Source: Lolium rigidum
Taxonomy: Eukaryota; Streptophyta; Magnoliopsida; Poales; Poaceae
Reading direction: 5' to 3'
Assembly: GCF_022539505.1 (NCBI RefSeq)
Contig: NC_061514.1
Coordinates: 340,798,644 to 340,862,643, forward strand
Length of the DNA stretch: 64,000 nucleotides
The notes beneath the pieces were generated by a model that saw nothing but the letters and a program-made list of their open reading frames with translations, was not told where the DNA came from and made no database searches. Numbering within the stretch: position 1 is the stretch's first letter; each line of letters starts with the position of its first letter. This document shows positions 48,520 to 59,595 of this stretch, in pieces. The position numbers were made by a program, and so were the translations under genes.

Positions 48520-48735
48520 ATTTTTGGATGGCACTCCTTCCAACCTTTCTTTCACAAACCATGGCTAACCGAACCCTCGGGTGCTCGCCAACAATCTCAT
48601 ACCATGAAGGAGTGCCTTTTTATTTTAGTTTTATTATGATGACACTCCTCCCAACCTTTGCTTACACAAGCCATGGCTAACCGAATCCTTCGGGTGCCGT
48701 CCAACAATCACATACCATGGAGGAGTGTCTATTTT
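48520..48735. repeat. ~120-bp tandem pair inside the gypsy element
   Basis: Two units share the order cactcct, ccaacctt, ccatggctaaccgaa, ccaacaatc, cataccatg and gaggagtg or its variant. They lie in the non-coding interior. Confidence 0.7.
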
Positions 48736-50318
48736 TGTTAATTAATTTGGGACTCGGGAATCCCATTGCCAGCTCTTTTTGCAAAATTATTGGATAAGCG
48801 GATGTAGCCACTAGTCCATTGGTGAAAGTTGCCCAACAAGATTGAAATATAAACACCACATACTTCCTCATGAGCTATAAAACATTGACACAAATCAGAG
48901 GTGATAAATTTTGAATTGTTTAAAGGTAGCACTCAAGCAATTTACTTTGGAATGGCAGGAAATACCATGTAGTAGGTAGGTATGGTGGACACAAATGGCA
49001 TAGTGGTTGGCTCAAGTATTTTGGATGCATGAGAAGTATTCCCTCTCGATACAAGGTTTAGGCTAGCAAGGTTATTTGAAACAAACACAAGGATGAACTG
49101 GTGCAGCAAGACTCACATAAAAGACATATTGTAAACATTATAAGACTCTACACCGTCTTCCTTGTTGTTCAAACTCAATACTAGAAATTATCTAGACTTT
49201 AGAGAGACCAATTATGCAAACCAAATTTTAGCAAGCTCTATGTATTCTTCACTAATAGGTGCAAAGTATATGATGCAAGAGCTTAAACATGAGCACAACA
49301 ATTGCCAAGTATCACATTACCCAAGACATTATAGCAATTACTACATGTATCATTTTCCAATTCCAACCATATAACAATTTAACGAAGAAGAAACTTCGCC
49401 ATGAAAATTAAAAGCTAAGAACACATGTGTTCATATGAACCAGCGGAGCGTGTCTCTCTCCCACACAAGCATGATGTAATCCAATTTATTCAAACAAAAA
49501 CAAAAGCACACAGACGCTCCAAGAAAAAGCACATAAGATGTGATGGAATAAAAATATAGTTTCAGGGGAGGAACCTGATAATGTTGTCGATGAAGAAGGG
49601 GATGCCTTGGGCATCCCCAAGCTTAGACGCTTGAGTCTTCTTGATATATGCAGGGGTGAACCACCGGTGCATCCCCAAGCTTAGAGCTTTCACTCTCCTT
49701 GATCATAGTATATCATCCTCCTCTCTTGACCCTTGAAAACTTCCTCCACACCAAACTCGAAACAACTCATTAGAGGGTTAGTGCATAATAAAAATTAACA
49801 TGTTCAGAGGTGACACAATCATTCTTAACACTTCTGGACATTGCATAAAGCTACTGGACATTAATGGATCAAAGAAATTCATCCAACATAGCAAAAGAGG
49901 CAATGCGAAATAAAAGGCAGAATCTGTCAAAACAGTAACAGTCCGTAAAGATGGATTTTATTAGGCCACCAGACTTGCTCAAATGAAAATGCTCAAATTG
50001 AATGAAAGTTGCGTACATATCTGAGGATCACTCACGTATATTGGCATAATTTTCTGAGTTACCTATAGAGAATTAGACCCAGATTCGTGACAGCAAAGAA
50101 ATCTGGAACTGCGCAGTAATCCAAATCTAGTACTTACTTTACTATCAAAGACTTTACTTGGCACAACAAAACACAAAACTAAGATAAGGAGAGGTTGCTA
50201 CAGTAGTAAACAACTTCCAAGACACAAATATAAAACAAAGTACTGTAGCAAAATAACACATGGGTTATCTCCCAAGAAGTTCTTTTCTTTATAGCCATTA
50301 AGATGGGCTCAAGCAGTT

Positions 50319-51056
50319 TTAATGATGCACTCGCAAGAAATAGTATTTGAAGCAAAAGAGAGCATCAAGAGGCAAATTCAAAACACATTTAAGTCTAACA
50401 TGCTTCCTATGCATGGGAATCTTGTAAATAAACAAGTTCATGAAGAGAAAAGTAACAAGCATAGGAAGATAAAACAAGTGTAGCTTCAAAAATTTCAGCA
50501 CATAGAGAGGCATTTTAGTAACATGAAAATTTCTACAACCATATTTTCCTCTCTCATAATAACTTTCAGTAGCATCATGAGCAAACTCAACAATATAACT
50601 ATCACATAAAGCATTCTTATCATGAGTCTCATGCATAAAATTATTACTCTCCACATAAGCATAATCAATTTTATTAGTTGTAGTGGGAGCAAATTCAACA
50701 AAGTAGCTATCATTATTATTCTCATCAAGTGTAGGGGGCATAGTATAATCACAAAAAAATTTACTCTCCATAGTAGGTGGCACAAAAAGACCACTATCAT
50801 TATCATCATCAGAAATAGGAGGCAAAGTATCATCAAAGAAAATTTTCTCCTCAATGCTTGGGGGACTAAAAATATCATGCAAACCAGCTTCCCCAAGCTT
50901 AGAACTTTCTATATCATTATCAACAATGGTGTTCAAAGCGTTCATACTAATATTACTACCAGCATGCAAATAAGATTTCATAGGTTTTTTAATTTTCGCA
51001 TCAAACAATCCATGTTTTAAATCAGGAAATAGAATAAGAAGCTCACTCTTGTACAT
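50319..51056 (-). CDS. Unknown ORF (245 aa) of the non-autonomous gypsy element
   Basis: The only sizeable frame of the element begins about 160 bp inside the 5' LTR, the usual place of gag. The protein starts MYKSELLILFPDLKHG. Residues about 65-145 are acidic with two related phrases (KIFFDDTLPP and KFFCDYTMPP) and paired IVEFA/FVEFA motifs; residues about 185-215 are hydrophobic (LKFLKLHLFYLPMLVTFLF), which could be a membrane segment. It has no capsid, zinc-knuckle or enzymatic motif that I recognise. Because gag-pol is absent while this frame stays open, it may be maintained, or the insertion may simply be young. Its role is unknown. Confidence 0.55.
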   Translation of the reverse strand: MYKSELLILFPDLKHGLFDAKIKKPMKSYLHAGSNISMNALNTIVDNDIESSKLGEAGLHDIFSPPSIEEKIFFDDTLPPISDDDNDSGLFVPPTMESKFFCDYTMPPTLDENNNDSYFVEFAPTTTNKIDYAYVESNNFMHETHDKNALCDSYIVEFAHDATESYYERGKYGCRNFHVTKMPLYVLKFLKLHLFYLPMLVTFLFMNLFIYKIPMHRKHVRLKCVLNLPLDALFCFKYYFLRVHH

Positions 51057-52931
51057 TATGCCAAACTAGTGTAAACAAGAAACAACAAGATGCAATTGCA
51101 GGATCTAAAGGAAATAGCTTCGAGCACACACACGACGGCGCCGGAAAAATACTTTACCCGAGACCGTAGTATGAGTGCCTTTACCTTTCCTCCCAGGCAA
51201 CGGCGCCGGAAAAGTGCTTGATGTCTACGGGAGCTTCTATTCTTGTAGACAGTGTTGGGCCTCCAAGAGCAGAGGTTTGTAGAACAGCGAGCAAGTTTCC
51301 CTTAAGTGGATCACCCAAGGTTTATCGATCTCGGGGAGGAAGAGGTCAAAGATATCCCTCTCATGCAACCCCGCAACCACAAAGCAAGAAGTCTCTTGTG
51401 TCCCCAACACACCTAATAGGTGCACTAGTTCGGCGAAGAGATAGTGAAATACAGGTGGTATGAATAAGTAGTAGCAACGGCACCAGTAAAAGTGCTTTGC
51501 CCGAGACAAGTAAACAAGCAGTAGTAACGCAGCAGTAGTAACGCAGCAGTAGTAACACAATAGAAACAAGAAACAAGCAGCAATAGCAGTATTTAGGAAC
51601 AAGGCCTAGGGATTAGACTTTCACTAGTGGACACTCTCAACATTGATCACATAACAGAACGGATAAATGCATACTCTACACTTTTGTTGGATGATGAACA
51701 CATTGCGTAGGATTACACGAACCCTCAATGCCGGAGTTAACAAGCTCCACAATAATGCTCATATTTTAGTAACCTTTAGTGTAAGATAGATCAAAAGACT
51801 AAACCAAGTACTAGCATAGCATGCACACTCGTCACCTTCATGCATATGTAGGAGGAATAGATCACATCGATATTATCATAGCAATAGTTAACTTCGCAAT
51901 CTACAAGAGATCATGATCATAGCATAAACCAAGTACTAGCACGGTGCACACACTGTCACCTTTGCACACGTGCAGGAGGAATAAAACTACTTTAATAACA
52001 CATCACTAGAGTAGCACATAGATAAATTGTGATACAAACACATTGCAATCATAAAGAGATATAAATAAGCACCTCACTATGCCATTCAACGAGTGAATAA
52101 GTATTCTCGTGAAATATGGCCTAAGAGACCCACACGGTGCACACACTGTCACCTTTACACACGTGGGACAAGGAGTCTCCGGAGATCACATAAGTAAAAC
52201 TCACTTGACTAGCATAATGACATCTAGATTACAAGCATCATCATATGAATCTCAATCATGTAAGGCAGCTCATGAGATTATTGTATTGAAGCACATAGGA
52301 GAGAGATGAACCACATAGCTACCGGTACAGCCCCGAGCCTCGATGGAGAACTACTCCCTCCTCATGGGAGCAGCAGCGGTGATGAAGATGGCGGTGGAGA
52401 TGGCAGCGGTGTCGATGGAGAAGCCTTCCGGGGCACTTCCCCGCTCCGGCAGGGTGCCGGAACAGAGACTCCTGTCCCCGGATCTTGGCTTCGCGATGGC
52501 GGCGGCTCTGGAAGGTTTCGTGGTTTTCGTCGAACGCCCCGAGGTTTTTAGGTCGGGGGCTTTATATAGGCGGAGAGGCGGCGCAGGAGGGCTTCCGGGG
52601 GCCCACACCCTAGGGGGCGCCCCCCTTGGCCGCGCCGGGGTGTGGTGTGGTGGCCCTGCCCCCTTCCGTGGCGGTTCTCGTGTGTTCCGGATGCTTCGGG
52701 TAAAATAGGAACCCGGGCGTTGATTTCGTCCGATTCCGAGAATATTTCGTTACTAGGATTTCGAAACCAAAAACAGCGAAAAACAGAACCGGCACTTCGG
52801 CATCTTGTTAATAGGTTAGTTCTAGAAAATGCACGAATATGACATAAAGTGTGCATAAAACATGTAGATAACATCAATAATGTGGCATGGAACACAAGAA
52901 ATTATCGATACGTTGGAGACGTATCAGTGCT

Positions 52932-53575
52932 CTCTCTCTCTCACACCATTGTTGAAACACCAAAAAGCTTGTATCTCTCTTTCTACCCACCCAAAACCAA
53001 ATCCCTTTGGTACAAATGAAGAGGAGGTCCCGATGTATGTTTCCACCAAGCCAAATCTCATTCCACCTTGAGTTCATCGAGCAAGCTTGCTACTCTTGGG
53101 TTTGTGAAAACCCTAGGCGGCTAGGGTTGCTCGGAAGCATCCGGGTTGGGGATTTGCTCTAAGAAGAAGTTTGTAAGGGTTTGGAAACTACCTTTCAAGT
53201 CTACCACGAGTGAGCAAGCTATTCCTTCGTGGGATAGGCTCCGGAGAAGAAGGTGATCCTTTGTGGTGTTTGGGAAGTCCTTCGTGGGACACACACACCC
53301 CCCCAAACGTGACATACCTCTCTTAAGGAAGGGAACACGGGAATACATCTTCGTCTCCGCGTGCCTCAGTTATTTCTAACCGATCTCTTTACTTGTGTTA
53401 TTTACTTGCGTGATAGCCTTTGTGCTTGAGTATATTGTTTAAACATATAGGTTGCTTCACCTAGTTTGCATAGGCTCACTTTCTATTCCGCAAAGCCTAA
53501 ACTTGCAAAAGAAATCAAAGAAAATTTGTAGAACCTATTCACCCCCCCTCTAGGTTACCATCTCTATACTTTTAC
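52932..53575 (+). mobile_element. 3' LTR of the Maximus/SIRE-like copia element, right part
   Basis: Continues the LTR after the gypsy insertion with tctctctcacaccattg, passes an R/U5-like region with cttcgtgggataggctccgg, and ends near caccccccctctaggttacc, typical of the right end of this family. The exact right border is uncertain by some 20 bases. Confidence 0.7.
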
Positions 53576-53778
53576 TTGGAAGATAGCAACATAGTCCATC
53601 AAGGTAGGGTAAAACCAAAGGGATTTCTATTTTCGTGCCCTCGGGTCGTTAGTTGTACTCAGTTTTCCCCAGCCCCTTAGTTTTTCCTCAGTTTTCCCCA
53701 AGCCTATGTCTGAAACCCGCAGAAGGAGCTCAGACGGAAGGAATCCGTTTATTTGGACGTTCTGTGCTGACGTGTTGC

Positions 53779-53841
53779 GCCGCGTCGTCTGGGGCCGCGT
53801 CGTGTGGGGCCGCGTCGTGTGGGGCCGCGTCGCGTGGGGCT
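53779..53841 (+). repeat. 15-bp minisatellite, four copies
   Basis: The unit ccgcgtcgtgtgggg is repeated four times with one-base variants, just inside the left terminal repeat. Not found in the second Mutator-like element. Confidence 0.85.
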
Positions 53842-54303
53842 GGTAGAAAGGGACCGCGTGGGACAGGACGAGAAGTGTTTGGTTGCACGTGAGCAGGAGC
53901 TGGGTTTTGTCTCTCTCGGCCCAAATTGGCATTTTTAAGAGCACCTTTACCCCTCTTTCTCTCTCTGTCTTTTTCACCAAATTAGTATCAAATCTAGAGA
54001 AGCTTCTATTTCTGTCTTTCTTCAATATGGCAGCAAATCTAGTAGCAAATCTCCGGGGTTATTTATGCCTTTTGGCCCTCGTTTTTTGCCCAATATGGCA
54101 GCAAATCTAGAAGCTAGTATATGATAAATTCACAACAGCATAATCAGAAAACTAAGTATAATACATAAACTGCATGCAGCAGCCAAAAGCAGCCAATAAC
54201 GTTGTTAATGTTCACGACAAACTAAGCTGAAAAATATACAAGACGCACGCAATGTATGGACAACAAGAAGATTAGGATACCCCAGGATGAATGAATTTGT
54301 TCT

Positions 54304-55695
54304 TCATTCCTCCTCATATATTTCTTCCTTTCTCCATTCGTGCATTACCCCAAGGAAATATTCATTGAACTCCTTCCGTCTGCAGTGTGAGGCCAATACA
54401 TCCTCCAAACGGTATGGCCTGTGTTCATTTCTCATACCGTAGAGTCCTATTCTATCCACACGTAGTGGCCACTCATCCCAGGCCTTTGTATCATGAGAGT
54501 ACTCTCCGATATAACCCAAATCCGTGCAGTAGATGCTGCCAGGTCGAAGTGTCGGGTACACTCGGTGTCGACGGAGATACACCGGATATAATTCACGAAG
54601 AAGGCATTACTGCCAATGTTACTGACCGGATGGAGAGAGCGGCTCTGAGTGTCCACACGGTACACCAATGGTTTGCCCGCCAAAGCCTCGCTGACCAACA
54701 ACACAAGTAGCAGATCACATCCGACTTCACAAGGTAGAACTTCTGACGTCCAAGTTCTGGAAATGAAATTAGTGTCTCCATCTTGACAGTTCTCGCGCGC
54801 AGCTGCAACTGTACATTGGTGCACACTATTCTTCCGTTCTCAAAATTGTCCGCAGCTACTGCATACAGTTTACCATTGAACGGGGTAATGCAACGCAGAC
54901 AATGGTTCTTGATCGAAAATCTTCCTTCTCCCCAATCTTCATTTATATCCTTAGTTGGAGTGCTCTCATCGGCCCAACCAATTTCCGGCGGGTAATGTGC
55001 GGCAACGAAGACCATAGTCGGGGATTTGATAACAGCGACTGATTTCAGAAAAACAGATGGCATCTACGCCTCAAACATAGTGTTCGATTTCTTTGTGAGT
55101 GGGTTCAGAAGCCGTATCTTGTGCGGCGGGTTCTTCTGGGCAAGCACGATGACGCCACGGCAAAAGCCGACGAAGTAGTATCTAAAATAAATTGATGAAG
55201 ATAACATTCAGCACTAAGATGTTTAAGATTGAAAATAAAAAGGTAGATATGGAGGAATTTGAACCTTGTATGAACTTCCGATAGATCTATGGTGACGTAG
55301 TGTGATGTGCCGAGTTGGAGGAAGGTGAACTCAGCGACGCGTGGAAGGGCGTGGTCTAGCATGATCCATTCGTCCAGGTGCACGTCGGGCTCGGGCAAAC
55401 CCGAGCGCCAATTTCTACGGACTTGCCTCATAGCAGAGTAGGTGTCGGCGTACTCCTCGTTCGCCAGTAAGCATTCGCCGATCTTGTGAAGTGGTCCATC
55501 AGCCGAGAGAGAGGCCCAGTTCACGGAGGCGCCGCGCTTGGATGCGCCGCCCTCGGAGGCGACGCGCTCGGTGGCGACACGCTCGGCGGCGACGAGCTCG
55601 GCGGCGACGGGCTTGGCGGCGATGGGCTCGGAGGCGACGGGAGCGGAGGCGACGGGCTCGGAGGCGACGGCTGCCGGCGCATTCTTCTTCTCCAT
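54304..55695 (-). pseudogene. F-box/DUF295 (KIB-type) protein gene captured by the Mutator-like element, broken
   Basis: Exon 1 is 55695-55265 and exon 2 is 55181-54304 on the minus strand, with donor ag|gttcaa and acceptor ttttag; the frame is kept across the junction. Residues 1-45 are a VASEPVA-type repeat; an F-box-like segment follows (WASLSADGPLHKIGECLL, then MRQVRRNWRSGLPEP), and exon 2 has the DUF295 beta-propeller-like part (YYFVGFCRGVIVLAQKNPP, later FNGKLYAVAADNFENGR). An in-frame TAG at 55064-55066 and frameshifts after about 54720 and near 54590 disable it. Intact relatives are grass F-box proteins thought to act in ubiquitin ligases. The start codon and leader are shared with the gene at 62610. 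Confidence 0.75.
55540..55690 (-). repeat. 12-18-bp coding minisatellite in the N-terminus of the F-box/DUF295 gene
   Basis: Repeats of a gcgacgggctcggag-like unit encode the VASEPVA-type stretch. Absent from the matching place in the second element. Confidence 0.8.
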
Positions 55696-55849
55696 CGCCG
55701 GCAGGGTAGCGTGCATACGGTGGTTGGGGTTTTTTCGATTTGGAGAAGTTGATGGGACGTGAGAGGGGTGGTTTCGTGCGTGAGCGAGAATGAGACGACT
55801 GTGTGCAGAGGGAGGGAGGGAGGGGCTTACGCGTCCTAAATGCGACCCG

Positions 55850-56720
55850 CATCCTACGCGTCCACTATTTGCACGTCTTCACCGCGACACGCGTCAACAA
55901 TGGCACGTCTTCCACTTCTGCACCGCAACACGCGTCCTCGGGTCTAACCCTGGAAATTTAGATATACTCAGGTATACCCTTGAGTCATATACTAGCATTT
56001 TTTGTGTGCTCAGTTTTCCCCTTGAGTTCTAATACTGGCTAGTGCAATATACTCAGTTTTACCCTCAAGTGGCTGGTCAACAGAGAGTCAACAAATGGGA
56101 TTAACTAGTTAAATGAGTTATTTAATGTGCAAAAAATTCCGAAAAAGAGTGGCACTTACTCATTGAGTCTTTACCACAAATTGCCACTTCTCAAATCATA
56201 GATAAACCATAGATAAATCAAGTTTCACCACAAATTGTCACTTCTCAAATCACCTAGTAGCTATGAAGGTGCATGGTTTTCCATAATAAGCCCTACCCAA
56301 AACAGCTTTCCCCAAAACATACTTTGTCTGAATGAGGCCATAATATTCACACTCATGTAGATTTGTATTGCAAATAGTTTGAGGTAGGCCAAGATGGGTT
56401 TCATTGTACAAAACACGCATTTTCCATTTTTTAAATCTCATATTTGAATCCCTTAGTCTCGTTTACTACTCACTTGCCCTTGGTTTCTTGATACTACTCG
56501 GTTTTGCCCTCTCCCTTCACAAACTCTCACGGACGCCCAACATTGCCCTGATTGGTCTAGACCATGTCACGCGGATCGGGCCCGCCGACCGTTGATCGTA
56601 TGATCTAACGGGCAGGATAACCCCTATCTCTCTCTCTGGTCGGGGCCACCACCCTCTCTCTCTCTGTCGTCGGTTAGCTTCACGCAAAATTTGGTTTTCT
56701 GCATTATTTTTCACGAGCTA
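55850..56720. repeat. Chassis segment shared (inverted) with the second Mutator-like element
   Basis: Matches 61530-62480 in reverse complement, including acacgcgtcctcg, taaccctggaaatttagata, gagaagtggcaatttgtggt (opposite strand) and the ggcccgccgacc region. Non-coding, except that it forms the upstream region of the F-box/DUF295 gene. Confidence 0.85.
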
Positions 56721-56734
56721 AATTATAAACTCTT

Positions 56735-57380
56735 TTTAGGCATTACTTTTCACGCAAAAAATGATAAACCATCACCGATTTGTTGTAGCCATTACTTTTC
56801 ACGCAAAAAAATGATACACCATCACCCATTTCATGTACCCATTACTTTTCACGCAAAAAACGATAAATCATCACCGATTTTGTTGTAGCCATTACTTTTC
56901 ACGCAAAAAATGATACACCATCACCCATTTCTTGTAGCCATTACTTTTCACGCAAAAAACGATAAACCATCACCGATTTTGTTGTAGCCATTGCTTTTCA
57001 CGCAAAAAATGATACACCATCACCCATTTCTTGTAGCCATTACTTTTCACGCAAAAAACGATAAACCATCACCGATTTTGTTGTAGCCATTACTTTTCAC
57101 GCAAAAATGATACACCATCACCCATTTCTTGTAGCCATTACTTTTCACGCAAAAAACGATAAACCATCACCGATTTTGTTGTAGCCATTACTTTTCACGC
57201 AAAAAATGATACACCATCACCCATTTCTTGTAGCCATTACTTTTCACGCAAAAAATGATAAACCATCAACGATTTGTTATAGCCATTACGGTAAATGATA
57301 AACTATCACGAATTACCATTTCTTTTAGGCATTACTTTTCACGGTAAAATGATAAACTATATCACGAAGTTCCATTTCCG
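56735..57380 (+). repeat. 49-bp minisatellite with alternating two-type (99-bp) order
   Basis: About 11 full units, each with cattacttttcacgcaaaaa, at spacings of 48-52 bp. From about 56750 two types alternate: type A (gataaaccatcaccgatttt) and type B (gatacaccatcacccatttc), so the true repeat unit is a dimer. Two decayed units follow to 57380. It lies between the two divergent cargo genes. Confidence 0.9.
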
Positions 57381-57419
57381 TCAAGATAGTCCGCATTACT
57401 TTTTTGTTGAGATATATAC

Positions 57420-57568
57420 CCCCACAACGGTCGTCTCCTCCTTAATTTATTGTGTAAACCCCCACAACGGTCATCTCCTCCTTAATTTATTGTGTAAACC
57501 CCCACCAACGTTCACCTCCTCCTTATTTTATTGTGTAAACCCCTACAACGGTCATCTCTCCCTTATAA
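57420..57568 (+). promoter_or_regulatory. 41-bp minisatellite and TATA box upstream of the B3 gene
   Basis: Four units with caacggtcatctcctcctta and attgtgtaaaccccc lie directly upstream of ttataaa (57563-57569). That TATA-like site is about 80 bp before ATG 57645, a normal plant spacing, so the minisatellite sits where promoter elements would be. Confidence 0.5.
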
Positions 57569-57644
57569 ACACCCACACGGCCATCCCTTGTGTCAATAGG
57601 TTCTGCCTCTCTCTTCTTCGTTCACATACACCTGATCCATTGCC

Positions 57645-58223
57645 ATGGCTTCCACGTCTCGGACGCGGACCGGAAGGGGAAGGGGAAGGGGAAGGGGAAG
57701 TGGATCATCATCATTGCCACCACCACCGTCAACACTGCCATTGATCATAGAGGAGTTCTTCATCGTCGTCTATGAAGACCCTTTGGTCAAGAAGGTACGT
57801 ACGCGTTCCCACATATATGATGCATGTGATTAATTATGGGCATGTTCTAAAAAACCTTTAATTTCAAACGATCGGCGCTCGATCTCTTTGCAGGAACTCC
57901 CAAAAAAATTTGCGGACTATCTTGACGGCCAGGAGCCAGCTAAGGTGTATCTGCGAGCAGCTGACTGCGGTCCTCGTCTCTGGACCGTGGAGGTCCTATT
58001 TGACGGACAAGGCCGGATGTACCTCGACAAGGACTGGGAGAAATTCGCCATCGCGTATGGTGTGGATTTCGGCTGCTACGTACACTTCAAATATGAAGGC
58101 GATGATGTGCTCACAGTGAAGGTGTTCGACGGAACAATGTGTAGGAGTTACTACTACTCAGACGACGAAGATACTGACGATGAAAGCGACGACGACGTGA
58201 AGCCATGCATCCATCCCCTTTAG
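57645..58223 (+). CDS. B3-domain DNA-binding protein, 159 aa, two exons, Mutator-borne
   Basis: Exon 1 is 57645-57794 and exon 2 is 57894-58223; donor aag|gtacgt and acceptor ttgcag|gaa keep phase 0. Residues 1-20 are basic (RTGRGRGRGRGSG), residues 33-50 (IIEEFFIVVYEDPLVKK) start the B3 fold, and exon 2 continues with ELPKKFADYLDGQEP, RLWTVEVLF, MYLDKDWEKFAIAYGV and YVHFKYEGDDVLTVKVFDG, the usual order of B3 strands. An acidic tail (DDEDTDDESDDD) follows. A single B3 domain of about 110 residues is normal for REM-type plant B3 proteins, which bind DNA in the nucleus. The frame is fully open, unlike the F-box neighbour, so it could be expressed. Confidence 0.8.
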
Positions 58224-58864
58224 ATAAGGGGATTATGACCAAGAATATATATGTAGCTTCATATGCATCGATTTAGAGATCTAGCTATTTTCTATATATT
58301 ATGCATGTAAAAAATAATATCGCATTTCCACTATTATTCGAGCACCACATCCTCCAAACGATGCCGATGCCGATGCCGATATCGGCATGGTCGAACGGCT
58401 ATGCTCGCCGCCACTTGCTAGGTCAACGTCGGGATGCACAATGTTTAGCATAAGAGTCACTTTAGATTAAGCTGCGAAAATAGTCACCTGCCACAGCGGT
58501 CATTGGCTGCGGAGGCCCCACAGAGCGGCAATATAATTTTCTATAAATAAATAGACGACCCACTGGTCATTGGCTGCGGCAGCCCATAGAGCGGCCCCAT
58601 TTGTCATTGGCAGCACCGCGTATACAATCAGGAAATAAAATGGCCCATGCGTCAGCGGTAGATGGATGGCTACCCGTCAGCACGAGACGGTCAGAGAGGA
58701 ACTGACCTGACGGTAACGGTAAGGCCTCTGACCTGACGGCAACCCGCGTCTTCGAGGGGTTTCAAACTAGAGGGAGGGGAAAGCTGAGGAAAAACTAACG
58801 AGCTGGGGAAAACTGAGTACAACTAACGAAGCAGGGGCACGAAAATAGAAATCCCAAAACCAAA

Positions 58865-59595
58865 TGATGAAAGGTTTGACCTCTCTATAAAAGACATACC
58901 GATAAAACCTTCAAACTCGAAAACACAACAAATTTTCCATGCAAAGTACGCTTTCGATGAGCTAGAGGTTGTGAGAATGAACACAAGCTCTAAAATATCA
59001 CATGAATTAGAACCATGAACAACCAAGAAATATGATGCAATTCAATGATATGAGCTCTCTCCGAAGATATGACCAAGTGACTCATTGGATAACCCTCTTA
59101 ATAGTACGTCCAACTATCCTACAAACCCGGTCTCCTAAAACTAACAAGAGACCGGTAAGAGAGAAAGCCTATCAAGAGCAAATCTTCACCTTGCACATTT
59201 CACTCGAGTTTGATGATGACGATCTGGACCGCTTCAAGATGGAACATCCTTATTGATTGTACTTGCTCGATGAAGTCTTGCGGATTGCTCCCCCATAATC
59301 CACTATGGGAAAGATTTTTATTTGGCATATTTTCATGTATCCATGACAACCATATGGATGACAAACTCCGTCTTCATTCCACTTCTTCAATGCACGCCTC
59401 TGTCTTCATCCATCTTCATTGCACACCACCATCTTTATTCATCTTCTTCATTGAACGCCACCATCTTCATTCATCATATTGTTAACATGTGCATGAGAAC
59501 TTGCTCCTTCTTCTGCTTCAAGACATAATTGTCACTTGAACATCTTCATTTGCTTCTTCTTGCATTTTGAAACCAACATATGGTTTAAGTATTAC
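58865..59595. other. Spacer between the two Mutator-like elements
   Basis: Before insertion of the left element this was contiguous with 53576-53619. It holds attgctcccccataatccac and several cttcatt phrases (59380-59480), probably from retrotransposon DNA, but no gene or clear element border was found. Confidence 0.4.

Larger units (their letters stand above)
46168..52926 (-). mobile_element. Complete non-autonomous Ty3-gypsy element (6.76 kb) nested in the copia LTR
   Basis: LTRs at 46168-47875 and 51219-52926 are both 1708 bp and nearly identical, with a few dozen small differences by eye, many of them one-base indels. The target duplication gtgct lies at 46163-46167 and 52927-52931. The minus-strand primer site (ggcgccgttgcctgg) is at about 51208-51194, and a purine-rich agcttggggatgc adjoins the other LTR at 47876. 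The interior has no gag, protease, reverse transcriptase or integrase, only one unknown ORF, so it must be mobilised in trans, plausibly by relatives of the element at 39832-41483 with which it shares LTR end and leader. Confidence 0.9.
53620..58855. mobile_element. Complete Mutator-like element (Pack-MULE type), 5.24 kb, with two gene cargos
   Basis: The 9-bp target duplication aaaaccaaa lies at 53611-53619 and 58856-58864. Terminal inverted repeats of about 100 bp begin gggatttctattttcgtgcc on both ends and continue through gttagttgtactcagttttc. The 9-bp duplication and long TIRs define Mutator-like elements. No MURA-type transposase is present. The cargo is a broken F-box/DUF295 gene (minus) and a small B3 gene (plus), divergently arranged around a 49-bp minisatellite. 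Confidence 0.9.

Noticed and set aside
50495..51020. Open frames on both strands overlapping the gypsy ORF (133 and 132 codons)
   Set aside because: They are shadows of the 245-codon minus-strand frame, rich in Ile/Met/Leu from AT-rich antisense codons.
56735..57380. CRISPR-like or telomere-like repeats
   Set aside because: 49-bp tandem minisatellite units with no spacer structure, inside a transposon.
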